Source: Arthrobacter rhizophilus (lineage in GTDB: Bacteria; Actinomycetota; Actinomycetes; Actinomycetales; Micrococcaceae). From it: 64,000 bases of DNA. The stretch's first letter is position 1, and every line of letters starts with the position of its first letter. Position numbers and translations under genes: made by a program. The stretch covers positions 1 through 64,000 of the forward strand of contig NZ_JAPFFT010000023.1 of the NCBI RefSeq assembly GCF_026241105.1, given 5' to 3'. Shown here in pieces: positions 17,642-25,771 of the stretch. Below the pieces are notes generated by a model. That model was not told the origin of the DNA. It did no database searches and saw only the letters and a list, made by a program, of their open reading frames with translations.

Positions 17642-18898
17642 TTGAAGAAATCTGCTCGCACCAGATCACGGCTCGTGGGCATCATGCTGGTGCTTGCTGT
17701 GCTGTACTCGGCACTCATTGGTCCGGTAACCGCAAGTCCAGCAATGGCCGGGACTGGGCCCGTCGGCGGCCTCACACCCATGACGCCCACGCGGATCCTG
17801 GACACACGAACGTCGTCGGGACCGGTGCCTGGCGGAGGCTCAGTCTCAATCCGGATCCCCGGGACAAATGGATTCCCCTACGGCACGCAAGCAGTCGTCC
17901 TCAACATCACAGCCACTGACGCCACTGCTGCAGGATTCCTCACGGCGCACCATTCGGGCGTCATGGCGCCGCGCACTTCCAACGTCAATTACGGGCCGGG
18001 ACAGATGGTTGCGAACCTGGCTATCGTGGAAGTCGGCGCTGATGGGCAGATCGCCATCTCCAACACTTCGACAGGAACTGTGCAGATCGTCGTTGACGCC
18101 TCGGCATATTTCGCCGCGTCCGGGCCCCAGGGCTCGCCGGGCTCCTACCAGGCTGTGGGACCCGCCAGGCTTCTCGACACTAGGACTTCGTCGGGCCCCA
18201 TCGCCGGTGGCGGAAGCGTGCCACTCCGTCTGGGAGGATCCACTGGCGTTCCGACAGACGCCTCAGCGGTGGTCGTGAACCTGACAGTGACGGAATCGAC
18301 GTCATACGGATTCATCACCGCTTATCCAAGCGGCTCCTTAAAACCCAATGTCTCGAACCAGAATTATGGGACCGGCCAGACCGTTCCGAATCTTGCCGTC
18401 GTTCCGGTAGGGCCAGATGGCACGGTGACGATTGCGAACACCTCGTCCGGAACGGCTCAGATCATTGCAGACGTTGTTGGCTTCTTCCTGCCGGGGACGC
18501 CAACAATATCCGGAGCATTCGCGAGGGTTTCGCCAGTGCGTCTTGTCGACACTCGCACGGACGGTGGTCCGGTTGTCAACGCCGGCACCGTGCCCGTTCA
18601 GGTCGTAGGCGTCAATGGAATACCGCAAAATGCAAGTGGCGTCTGGGTGAACCTCACGGTGACCGAACCGACAACCTTCGGCTACTTCATGGCGCGTGGT
18701 TATAGGGCGCCGTGGACGTTTACTTCCAATCTGAACTTTAGTGATCGGCAGACGATTGCGAATATGGCGTATGTGCCGATTGGGGCTGACGGCAAGGTAG
18801 AGATCCAAACCATCCTCAGCCAACACATGATCAACTGGACACCGGTTATGGAAACCTCGCAAGTCATCGTCGATGTCTTCGGCTACACGCTCCCCTAG
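17642..18898 (+). CDS. secreted protein with three tandem RxLDTR domains
   Basis: A 418-aa exported protein. The signal peptide runs to about residue 36 (MKKSARTRSR then a hydrophobic core to MAG). The rest is three copies of a domain of about 124 residues, opening RILDTR (about 51), RLLDTR (about 176) and RLVDTR (about 300). Each continues with a VVLNITATDAT-like strand, an N-Y-G-x-G-Q motif, NLAIV-x-VGADG-x-I and a final VIVDVFGY-like strand. Such repeats occur in actinobacterial surface proteins, often attached to hydrolases. Here there is no catalytic domain, so adhesion or wall or glycan binding is likely. The TTG start follows a GGGGGAA. Confidence 0.75.
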   Translation: MKKSARTRSRLVGIMLVLAVLYSALIGPVTASPAMAGTGPVGGLTPMTPTRILDTRTSSGPVPGGGSVSIRIPGTNGFPYGTQAVVLNITATDATAAGFLTAHHSGVMAPRTSNVNYGPGQMVANLAIVEVGADGQIAISNTSTGTVQIVVDASAYFAASGPQGSPGSYQAVGPARLLDTRTSSGPIAGGGSVPLRLGGSTGVPTDASAVVVNLTVTESTSYGFITAYPSGSLKPNVSNQNYGTGQTVPNLAVVPVGPDGTVTIANTSSGTAQIIADVVGFFLPGTPTISGAFARVSPVRLVDTRTDGGPVVNAGTVPVQVVGVNGIPQNASGVWVNLTVTEPTTFGYFMARGYRAPWTFTSNLNFSDRQTIANMAYVPIGADGKVEIQTILSQHMINWTPVMETSQVIVDVFGYTLP

Positions 18899-19045
18899 CC
18901 ACCGCCGGGCGGTGCACGATTCGGACTAATACAGTACGTACAAATGCGCTAATCTTCCGGGCAAAAGGGGCTTATTCGGGAGTAGTTTGGAATTGCTGTC
19001 AAGGAATTTCCCGGTCCAAGCAGGAGGAGCGATGACACCACGCTC

Positions 19046-19195
19046 ATGGGCGGACTCCCCAAGGTCTTGGCGCATGTCGGTGCCTGCCAGCGCTCCGAAT
19101 GCACCCACAACAACAACCTCATGTGCGCGGCCCACGACGTCCGCATCGGCCCCGGTGCAGAGGCCGCTGATTGCCTGACTTACCAACACGCCTGA
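19046..19195 (+). CDS. small DUF1540-type cysteine-rich protein
   Basis: A 49-aa protein, MGGLPKVLAHVGACQRSECT then onward to ADCLTYQHA. Its Cys pattern is C-x4-C-x7-C and, 16 residues later, a final C, with N-x-L-M-C-A-A and V-R-I. This matches the DUF1540 family, thought to bind a metal. The ATG at 19046 is 16 bases from a strong AGGAGGAG at 19022-19029. That site ideally serves an ATG at 19032 in another frame, whose product has no family similarity. Either the real start is unusual or one base has been lost after 19032. It is followed by a good terminator. Confidence 0.65.
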   Translation: MGGLPKVLAHVGACQRSECTHNNNLMCAAHDVRIGPGAEAADCLTYQHA

Positions 19196-19241
19196 GGCTC
19201 CTTTCAGTCAGCCTTCGTCATCAACATCTGAATATCCGCAC

Positions 19242-19278
19242 AGCGGGCACGTCCCCTCCCGACGGGGGCGTGCCCGCT
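19242..19278 (+). terminator. intrinsic hairpin after the DUF1540 gene
   Basis: A 15-bp stem with one G-T pair (AGCGGGCACGTCCCC with GGGGGCGTGCCCGCT) has a seven-base loop and lies 47 bases after the DUF1540 stop. It lacks a clear T-run. The remaining sequence up to the protease start (19279-19475) is AT-richer and presumably holds its promoter. No convincing -35/-10 pair was fixed. Confidence 0.65.
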
Positions 19279-19475
19279 GCCGCGTCCGGATGTATTCTGA
19301 TGCCGAATGACATGACAAAAAACGTGAAATGTGTCTTATCTCATATTCCACTATCGCTCTGTACTCTATGAATCGGCTGGGCCTCACCGGATTACAAAAC
19401 TGTCAATCGGTGTCCGTCCTTAGTTGATTGATCTTGACATGACCGCCACGATCGCCCGGAAAGGTGCAATCACTC

Positions 19476-22400
19476 GTGAATTCACAAGGAAAGAGCTTCT
19501 TTGGAAGCCGAGGGCTTCGAAAAGCTGCGGCGCTGGCCGTCGGACTACCGGTTCTGCTCTCCTCCGTGGCGTTGACACCCGCTCAAGCTGCGCCCGCTTC
19601 CCGCCCAGCGGTCTTCGGATCAACGGTTGCGGCGGTTGCCCGAAATGTCGACCCCAAGTCCTATCAAGACGGCCGATACGTCGTGGTGCTGGCAGAGAAG
19701 CCAGCAGCCACTTACGACGGCGGAACGCCCGGTTATGTGCCCACCAAACCGCAAGCGGGCAAGAAGCTCGACGTCGGCAAGACCGAAGTGAAGCAGTACC
19801 AGGCCCACTTGCAGCAGAAGCAGCAGGAAGTGGCCAAGCAGCAGAGCGTGAGCATCAATCGCGACTACACCACAGCCATCAACGGCTTCAGCGCCACTCT
19901 TTCCGCGAACCAGGCCGTCAACCTCGCGAAGAACCCAAATGTTCTCCTCGTGGCCCCGGACACCCAGTCGGCTCCTGACTACTCCACCACCGATTTCTTC
20001 AACCTCAGTGGGTCGAACGGGATTTGGAATACCCAGTTCGGCGGCCAGGACCAGGCAGGCAAGGGCACAGTGGTCGGTGTGATCGACACCGGCTACACAC
20101 CCAGCAGCAAGTTCTTCGCCGGCGATCCCGTCCAGCCGTTGGTCGGGGACCCGCAGGTGGGCGTTCCGTACCGGACGAATGACGGCAAGATCGCCATGCT
20201 GAAGGCCAACGGAGATACCTTCGTAGGTGAATGCCAGAAGGGCACCGGCAATGGGGCGGCCTTTGACGGCAGCGCCTGCAATTCCAAAGTCCTCAGTGCC
20301 CACTATTTCGCGGATGCCTTCCTGCAATCGGTTCCGCCAGCCCAACGGGCGCCCCAGGAACAGATCTCGCCTATCGACGTCGCGAGCCACGGTACGCACA
20401 CTGCCAGCACCGCCGCGGGCAACCCCGGCGTGGAGACGTTCGTGGATGGCCGCAGCTTCGGCAAGACGAGCGGTATTGCGCCGGCCGCCAAGCTTTCGAT
20501 TTACAAGATCTGCTGGGAAGACACCAACCCCAACTCGGGCGGCTGTTACAGCTCCGCGGCCATCTCGGCCATTGACCAAGCTATTGCCGACGGCGTGGAC
20601 GTCCTGAACTACTCCATTTCCGGCGCTACGGACACCACCACCGATCCCGTCTCGCTGGCATTCCTTTCTGCCGCCTCGGCGGGCATCTTCGTCGCCGCGT
20701 CTGCCGGAAACTCAGGCCCGCAGGCCAGCACCGTAAACCACGGCGCGCCCTGGATGACCACGGTTGCGGCTACCTCCTTCTCGCAGGAGCTGCAGGGAAC
20801 CGTCGAATTCGCCGATGGCAGCAAGTTCCGCGGAGCCAGCATCATGAACCGCCAGGTGAGCGGGGCCGGCGTCGTGCTCTCCGCAAACGCGGCCTCAGGC
20901 GCCGGCAACGCGGCGCTCTGTGCGCCTGGGTCCTTGGACCCGGCGAAGATCGCCGGCAAGGTAGTCGTGTGTGATCGAGGCGTGGTTGACCGCGTCGCCA
21001 AGAGCGCCGAGGTGCTCCGTGGCGGAGGTGTCGGCATGATCCTTGTGAACCTCACCAGTTCTTCGCTGGACACTGACAAGCATTCTGTTCCCACAGTCCA
21101 CGTGAATCCGCCGGCCTCGCAGGCAATCAAGGACAAAGTGGCAGCCAACCCCGGAATGACTGTTTCCCTGGTTAACCACGACACCACCGGGCTTCCGCTC
21201 GAGGCGCAGCCGCAGATCGCCGGATTCTCCTCCCGCGGCCCGCTCCTTGCCACCGATTCGGATCTGCTCAAGCCGGACGTTTCGGCTCCTGGTGTTGCCG
21301 TGCTGGCAGGTGTTTCGCCCATCGGCAGCAAGGGTGATGAATACGGATTCATGTCCGGTACATCCATGGCGTCGCCGCACATTGCAGGTTTCGGAGCCTT
21401 GATCATGGCGAAGAATCCCGACTGGTCCCCGGCAGCGGTCAAATCGGCCATGATGACCACTGCGAGTGACGTCAAGCTGGCCGATGGAAGCAAGAACCAG
21501 GACGTCTTCGCCACCGGTGCGGGAGAGATGAATCCGGCCAGCGTGCTGGAACCGGGCCTGATCTACGACGCCGGAACCGAGGACTACCTGAGCTTCATCC
21601 AGGGCACCGGCGTCGATCTCGGCAAGCCGGGACTTGGCTCTACCTTGCCTCGCGACATGAACCTCCCTTCGTTCGCCGTAGGAAACCTGGCCGGAAAGAT
21701 CGAGGTCACACGCACGGTCACGGCCCTGACTCCGGGCCAGTACCGGGCCACGGCCAACGTCCCTGGCGTTGACGTCAAGGTCACTCCGTCTGTGCTGAAC
21801 TTCAACGAGGCCGGCCAGAAGAAAACCTTCAAGGTGACCTTCGAAAACAAGAGCGCGGCCCTAGGTACATTCGCCATGGGATCCCTGAAATGGGAAGGCG
21901 CCAACAAGTCGGTGGTCTCCCCGATTGCGGTCCGCCCGCAGTCGGTGGTGGCCTCGAAGAACGTCGCCTTCACGTCCCAGCAAGGTAGTGGCTCGGGGCA
22001 GATCAACATTGTCTCCGGTACCGACTCACCCACAGCCGTGACCCTTGATGGCCTCTTGAGGGCTGTTTCCTCGGCCGCGGAGCTAGTTCCGGGTCCTGTG
22101 GCGATGACAAGCGATTCCTCGAACTTTGTGACGCCCGCCATGGTTTCCCCCGGAACTGCATTCGCGAAGTTCTCGGTGGTCTCCTCCGATCCCGCCGCGG
22201 ATTTCGATCTCTATGTGATCTCGCCGTCGGGGCACCTGTTCGCGGCTGCCACACCCAGTGCCAGCGAATCGCTCTACCTCGACAACCCGGAGCCAGGGCC
22301 ATACACAATCATCGCGAACCTGTCTGCCAGCCCCCAAAACCGGCCCACCAAGGCCAGCGTTGATGTCGCCCTACCGGACACAAACCCCGGCAAAGCGACA

Positions 22401-22814
22401 GTCACTCCCAACCCGATCCAGCTGAAGAACGGCAAGGCCGGGAAGCTCACTTTTGCGTGGAGCGGTCTTAACCCGGGCTCCTACCTCGGTCGGCTCACGT
22501 TTGCCGGTACCAGTGCTCCGACCTTTGTCTCTGTGCTGATCTCGGCGAACGGCAGCGTCTCCGTGGTGCCGAACGATGACCAAGAAGGCGAGCACGGCAA
22601 GGCAAAGCTCAAGACTGAAGAAGACTCCCATTCAGACACCGCCTTTTTTAATGGCGATTTTGCTCTGAAAAAAACACAAGCGAGCGCCCGGGGGGTTACC
22701 CCGCCGGCCGCTCTCTTGTTCTTCGCCGGACGCTCGCTCATATTTGAGCCCAAACGGGGCAACGCCCCTGCAGATGATCTGATCGAGGGTTGGGTTGGGA
22801 GGCACCGTATGTGA
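19476..22814 (+). CDS. secreted subtilisin-family (S8) serine protease with PA domain
   Basis: A protease of about 1112 aa. The signal peptide ends near residue 38 (ALTPAQA). A propeptide of the I9 inhibitor type (about 60-165) is followed by the S8 domain with the triad Asp204 (GVIDTGY), His305 (SHGTHTAS) and Ser630 (GTSMASPH). A protease-associated domain is inserted between His and Ser (about 455-550). After 660 come beta-rich Fn3-like domains. The GTG at 19476 is preferred to the GTG at 19464 because GGAAAGG precedes it. The last 55 or so residues, after a T6 tract at 22644, look non-native: one extra T would create a stop there. Two SSI-like inhibitors lie downstream on the other strand. 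Confidence 0.88.
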   Translation: MNSQGKSFFGSRGLRKAAALAVGLPVLLSSVALTPAQAAPASRPAVFGSTVAAVARNVDPKSYQDGRYVVVLAEKPAATYDGGTPGYVPTKPQAGKKLDVGKTEVKQYQAHLQQKQQEVAKQQSVSINRDYTTAINGFSATLSANQAVNLAKNPNVLLVAPDTQSAPDYSTTDFFNLSGSNGIWNTQFGGQDQAGKGTVVGVIDTGYTPSSKFFAGDPVQPLVGDPQVGVPYRTNDGKIAMLKANGDTFVGECQKGTGNGAAFDGSACNSKVLSAHYFADAFLQSVPPAQRAPQEQISPIDVASHGTHTASTAAGNPGVETFVDGRSFGKTSGIAPAAKLSIYKICWEDTNPNSGGCYSSAAISAIDQAIADGVDVLNYSISGATDTTTDPVSLAFLSAASAGIFVAASAGNSGPQASTVNHGAPWMTTVAATSFSQELQGTVEFADGSKFRGASIMNRQVSGAGVVLSANAASGAGNAALCAPGSLDPAKIAGKVVVCDRGVVDRVAKSAEVLRGGGVGMILVNLTSSSLDTDKHSVPTVHVNPPASQAIKDKVAANPGMTVSLVNHDTTGLPLEAQPQIAGFSSRGPLLATDSDLLKPDVSAPGVAVLAGVSPIGSKGDEYGFMSGTSMASPHIAGFGALIMAKNPDWSPAAVKSAMMTTASDVKLADGSKNQDVFATGAGEMNPASVLEPGLIYDAGTEDYLSFIQGTGVDLGKPGLGSTLPRDMNLPSFAVGNLAGKIEVTRTVTALTPGQYRATANVPGVDVKVTPSVLNFNEAGQKKTFKVTFENKSAALGTFAMGSLKWEGANKSVVSPIAVRPQSVVASKNVAFTSQQGSGSGQINIVSGTDSPTAVTLDGLLRAVSSAAELVPGPVAMTSDSSNFVTPAMVSPGTAFAKFSVVSSDPAADFDLYVISPSGHLFAAATPSASESLYLDNPEPGPYTIIANLSASPQNRPTKASVDVALPDTNPGKATVTPNPIQLKNGKAGKLTFAWSGLNPGSYLGRLTFAGTSAPTFVSVLISANGSVSVVPNDDQEGEHGKAKLKTEEDSHSDTAFFNGDFALKKTQASARGVTPPAALLFFAGRSLIFEPKRGNAPADDLIEGWVGRHRM

Positions 22815-22930
22815 GCGGGCGTCGGGGTGGGGAGGCACCATATGTGAGGGGGGGTCAGCCTGAGGGGCGTTATATCTGCAGGAGCGTTCCGGTTTTGTCC
22901 CCTATATGTGAGTGAGGGTCGGGTTGGGGG
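22680..22930. repeat. REP-like repeat cluster after the protease
   Basis: This stretch carries ACGCTCGCTCA, two copies of GGGAGGCACC followed by a TATGTGAG-type block, TGCAGGAGCGTT and CCTATATGTGAG. ACGCTCGCTCA and TGCAGGAGCGTT recur near 44890-45060 and 55550-55690. The protease reading frame runs into it up to 22814. Confidence 0.55.
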
Positions 22931-22938
22931 TGCCCTGC

Positions 22939-23310
22939 CTAGATGTTTCCCGTGGACCCGGAGGTTCCGCCGAGGAGTGCGGCCATGGTGCCCCAACGGG
23001 CGATCTCACAGCCGTCCGTCCGGCTGAAGCGGCTGCTGACCTCGCGTCCGCGGAACCGGCCCGTCACCACGGCCACCTGCGGACCGCCGTACTGCTGCGT
23101 GCAGATCCGGTCCGGCCGCGGTACCGGAAAAAAGATCTCTTCGCCGAATTGCTCGACGGCGGCAAGCGCCGCGCGAGCGTCCGGAAGAGTCGAGCCTTCG
23201 GAGACTTCGCCGCCCGAGCCGAGCAGGACGAACTCGTGATCCACAGCGCCTGGCGCCTCGGTCAGCGTGATCGTGAGTTCGACGTCGTACTTTCCATTGC
23301 TTGAAGTCAT
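22939..23310 (-). CDS. cytoplasmic SSI-like protease inhibitor homologue lacking the first disulfide
   Basis: A 123-aa protein whose second half (CTQQYGGPQVAVVTGRF, then SRTDGCEIARW) has the Streptomyces subtilisin inhibitor (SSI) pattern. It aligns well with the lipoprotein at 24247-24804. It has no signal peptide, and only two Cys remain. The positions of the other conserved disulfide are hydrophobic or small residues, which fits a protein that stays in the reducing cytoplasm. The ATG at 23310 overlaps the stop of the preceding gene (ATGA). Inhibitory activity is unproven, and the reactive-site loop cannot be assigned with confidence. Confidence 0.7.
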   Translation of the reverse strand: MTSSNGKYDVELTITLTEAPGAVDHEFVLLGSGGEVSEGSTLPDARAALAAVEQFGEEIFFPVPRPDRICTQQYGGPQVAVVTGRFRGREVSSRFSRTDGCEIARWGTMAALLGGTSGSTGNI

Positions 23311-24260
23311 GAGTGTCCTTTGTGAGACTGTGCCGGTACCAGGAGCTCAAGAAGCGGCCGCACTTCGTCCAGGACCCGGGTGCGGAGCTCCTGGGCTTCG
23401 GCGGCGAATGCCCGCTGATACTCAACGTACTCGGCCTTGCCTTGCGGTGTCTCGATCCTGATGGCCGGATAGCCCCATTCTTCAAGGTCGTATGGGGAGG
23501 CCTGCATGTCCATGGCCCTGATCCGCCAAGACAGTTCGAAGCAATCCATCACCAGTTCACTGGGCAGCGCCGGGGTCAGTTTGTATGCCCATTTGTAGAG
23601 GTCCATGTTGGCGTGCAGGCAACCGGGTTGCTCCATGGTCCGCTGGTTTTCCCGCGTGGGGGTGAGTTCGTTGAGTGGGGTGGCGTCCGGAGTGTAGAAA
23701 CGGAAAGCGTCGAAGTGCGAGCAGCGGATCCGGTTGTCTTCCACCACTGTGTCTGTGCCTTCGGAACCGAGCCGCAGCTTGAGGTACTCGTGACGAAGGT
23801 GGAACTTGTCCTGCCTGTAGACCATTGCCCATTCGTGCAGGCCGAAGCAGCCAAACTGGGCGGGCCGCGCGACGGTCCCCGCCAGGATGATGCCCGCGAA
23901 GCGGACGGCTTCGGTGCGGTCGGCCACGAACCGGCTTCGATCGAAGGTGACCGCGACGGTACCGTCAGGCAGGCCCGCGGCCGCCAGTTCGCCGTCGTCG
24001 AGCACTCGGTAATACTTCCACCCCGCCCGCTCCGCCGCCTTCGGGCCGGAGAGGACGACGCCGTCCCCGGGGTGCCAGCGCAGAAGCTGGCCGGGTTTCT
24101 GGGTGTAGTAGGTGAAGAGGAAATCCTCCACGGGATGCTTCTGGCCGGCGGAACGCCGGGCCAAATACGGCTTGGCGTAGCGCTCAACGCGCGCGTGGTG
24201 GGCAGCCTCCAGCGCAAGCCATTTCTCTTGCGCGAGGTGCTTTTGCCTAGGCTCCGGCAC
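23307..24260 (-). CDS. conserved protein often annotated as 3-methyladenine DNA glycosylase
   Basis: A protein of about 317 aa from the GTG at 24260, which overlaps the upstream SSI gene by 14 bases. The longer frame to 24350 lies inside that gene and is rejected. The sequence has HPVEDFLFTYYTQKPGQLLR, a central FGCFGLHEWAMVYRQ block and CLHANMDLYKWAYKLTP. Actinobacterial relatives carry the name 3-methyladenine DNA glycosylase, but I see no AlkA, Tag or MPG motif, so the function should be treated as unknown. The conserved His, Cys and Trp residues suggest an enzyme. It is sandwiched in one operon between two SSI-like genes. Confidence 0.65.
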   Translation of the reverse strand: MPEPRQKHLAQEKWLALEAAHHARVERYAKPYLARRSAGQKHPVEDFLFTYYTQKPGQLLRWHPGDGVVLSGPKAAERAGWKYYRVLDDGELAAAGLPDGTVAVTFDRSRFVADRTEAVRFAGIILAGTVARPAQFGCFGLHEWAMVYRQDKFHLRHEYLKLRLGSEGTDTVVEDNRIRCSHFDAFRFYTPDATPLNELTPTRENQRTMEQPGCLHANMDLYKWAYKLTPALPSELVMDCFELSWRIRAMDMQASPYDLEEWGYPAIRIETPQGKAEYVEYQRAFAAEAQELRTRVLDEVRPLLELLVPAQSHKGHS

Positions 24261-24804
24261 CGCTGGAACCCAGGATGTCGGCGACGGCGGCCCATGCGGC
24301 GATTTCGCAGCCGTCAGTGAGTTTGTAGGAGGATTCGACACCCACGCCATCTACGGCCCCCGTGACTGTAGCCGTCTGGGGACCGCCGTAGCGCTGGTCG
24401 CAGACCTGGTCGCCGGGACGTGGCGTGCGCGTGAGAAGGGCCGGGTTCTTCTTCAGGGCTGCGCACCCTGCGGCTGCGGTGGGGTGGTGGCTCTCCGCGG
24501 CGGGGACGCCGTCGGTGCAGACGAGGGTATAGCTTTCCGCGGCTGCAGTGGTGGACGGCTTGACGATGATGGAAAGTTCGGCTTCTCCGCGGCCGGGAGT
24601 GGTGGTGAAGGAGGGGGTCGGTTTGGTGCTGGGAGATTCCGTCTCGTCCGGTAGGAGTCCGGTGGGGCTGGGCGACGGCGTGGAGGACGTGCTGCTGCCG
24701 GGGGCCGAGCTGCTGGGCGAGCCGCTCCCGGTGCCCGGCGTGCAGGCGGCGAGCCCAGCGACAGCGAGGACAGCCAGAACGTACCGGACTATTCGCAAAC
24801 GCAT
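24247..24804 (-). CDS. SSI-family serine protease inhibitor lipoprotein
   Basis: A 185-aa protein with a lipoprotein signal (lipobox LAAC, Cys21) and a Ser/Thr/Pro-rich linker to about residue 70. The domain that follows has four Cys in the SSI arrangement: LVCTDG, AGCAAL, QVCDQRYGGPQ and TDGCEIAAW. SSI proteins block subtilisin-type proteases outside the cell. The presence of an S8 protease gene 1.4 kb away makes a protease-inhibitor relation plausible, though the genes are convergent and not cotranscribed. It is the first gene of a three-gene operon. Confidence 0.8.
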   Translation of the reverse strand: MRLRIVRYVLAVLAVAGLAACTPGTGSGSPSSSAPGSSTSSTPSPSPTGLLPDETESPSTKPTPSFTTTPGRGEAELSIIVKPSTTAAAESYTLVCTDGVPAAESHHPTAAAGCAALKKNPALLTRTPRPGDQVCDQRYGGPQTATVTGAVDGVGVESSYKLTDGCEIAAWAAVADILGSSGAGA

Positions 24805-24829
24805 GGGGATCTCCTTGATTCCTGCCAGT

Positions 24830-25336
24830 TTATCGCCCGGCGGCCGCTCCGGGGAGTTGAGTGGCCGCGATGAGCCCGGTCATCGCCCGGTGCAGTTCCG
24901 CCACTTCGGCCCGCGTGAGGTGGAGCCGCTCCATGATGGTTCCCGGCACGGCCGTTGCCTGCTGCCTGAGGGCGGCACCGGCTTCGGTAAGGGTGATAGC
25001 GAGGGCCCGCTCGTTTCCGTGGATGCGGTTGCGGGTCACGAAGCCTGCTTCTTCGAGCCGGCGCAGGATGGGCGAAAGAGTGGCCGGCTCGTGGAGGAGT
25101 GCCTCGCTGATGTCCTTGAGCGTGCGGGGACTGCGTTCCCACAGGGCCAGCATCACGAGGTATTGCGGATGTGTCAGGCCCATCTTTTCGAGCACCGGCT
25201 TGTAGACGCCCACCACGCTTCGCGATGCCACCGTCAGGGCAAAGCACAATTGACGCTCAAGCAGCAGGTCGTCTTCGGGCGGCGTGGTGGTTTCGAGGGC
25301 AATGGGTGTGCCTGCGGCAACCATGGCTTGCTCCAT
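24830..25336 (-). CDS. MarR/OhrR-family redox-sensing regulator
   Basis: A 168-aa regulator. Residues 24-50 (LLLERQLCFALTVASR then VYKPVLEKMGLTHPQYLVML) match OhrR, including the reactive Cys31 that senses organic peroxides in that group. The winged helix covers about 70-115 (LKDISEALLHEPATLSPILR and the wing after ERALAI). No ohr peroxidase gene is adjacent. Upstream, between it and the divergent small gene at 25434, lie two palindromic sites that could be its operators. It probably represses itself and the divergent gene. Confidence 0.85.
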   Translation of the reverse strand: MEQAMVAAGTPIALETTTPPEDDLLLERQLCFALTVASRSVVGVYKPVLEKMGLTHPQYLVMLALWERSPRTLKDISEALLHEPATLSPILRRLEEAGFVTRNRIHGNERALAITLTEAGAALRQQATAVPGTIMERLHLTRAEVAELHRAMTGLIAATQLPGAAAGR

Positions 25337-25370
25337 TCCGTATCGGTGACCGGGCTGTGCCGATCGATAG

Positions 25371-25397
25371 TTAGTGCACTAATTGTTAGTGTACTCT
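25371..25397. promoter_or_regulatory. tandem palindromic operators for the MarR/OhrR regulator
   Basis: TTAGTGCACTAA (25371-25382) is a perfect 12-bp palindrome. TTAGTGTACTCT (25386-25397) repeats it imperfectly 15 bases further. They lie 35-60 bases upstream of the regulator start and 37-63 bases before the divergent small gene, the expected place for a MarR-type operator. Confidence 0.65.
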
Positions 25398-25433
25398 TAA
25401 ACCACAACATCCTTTTGAGAGAGGGTAGACCAG

Positions 25434-25658
25434 GTGGCCAAAGAGACCATGACCCAGAGATTCATGCGTGCAACTGGCAAGCTGCGGATCATTTTCGGGC
25501 CGGCGCACAGCAGTTCCTTGGATCATGAAATGACCGAGGAGAACAAGCGCCTCCTCGCGCGGCGCCAGGCCGAAGCGCAGCAATGGGAGACCATTCGCAG
25601 GCCCGACGGCAGCACCTACGTGGTCCCCAAGAACCCGGAGGACAAGTCCCTCCGCTGA
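25434..25658 (+). CDS. small conserved protein, paralogue of 25868-26071
   Basis: A 74-aa hydrophilic protein with a GTG start, MAKETMTQRFMRATGKLRII. The block RFMRATGKLRIIFGPA is shared with the next small gene (GFMKVTDRLRFWFGPA), followed by an acidic middle and a C-terminal strand-like DGSTYVVPKNPED. No known domain is recognised. It diverges from the MarR/OhrR regulator across the palindromes at 25371, so it may be its target. Confidence 0.65.
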   Translation: MAKETMTQRFMRATGKLRIIFGPAHSSSLDHEMTEENKRLLARRQAEAQQWETIRRPDGSTYVVPKNPEDKSLR

Positions 25659-25711
25659 GGCCAACCGCTACCTCGCAGGTCCCCACCGGCTCCCAGCCTT
25701 CGCAAGCTCAG

Positions 25712-25771
25712 GCGGGGTCCCTCGCCGGTGTGGGCCCACGCGCGGGGTCCCTCGCCGGTGTGGGCCCACGC
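25712..25771. repeat. two tandem copies of a 30-bp unit
   Basis: A 30-base unit beginning GCGGGGTCCCTCGCCGGTGT is repeated exactly at 25712-25741 and 25742-25771, between the two small paralogous genes. The unit contains the palindrome GTGGGCCCAC. Confidence 0.85.

Noticed and set aside
19032-19178. Frame starting at the ATG with the best ribosome site near the DUF1540 gene
   Set aside because: The product is a Ser/Pro/Thr-rich shadow. The overlapping frame has the clear DUF1540 cysteine pattern.
23307-24350. Longer start at 24350 for the gene between the SSI genes
   Set aside because: The extension overlaps about 100 bases of the SSI lipoprotein gene and has no family similarity. GTG at 24260 fits better.
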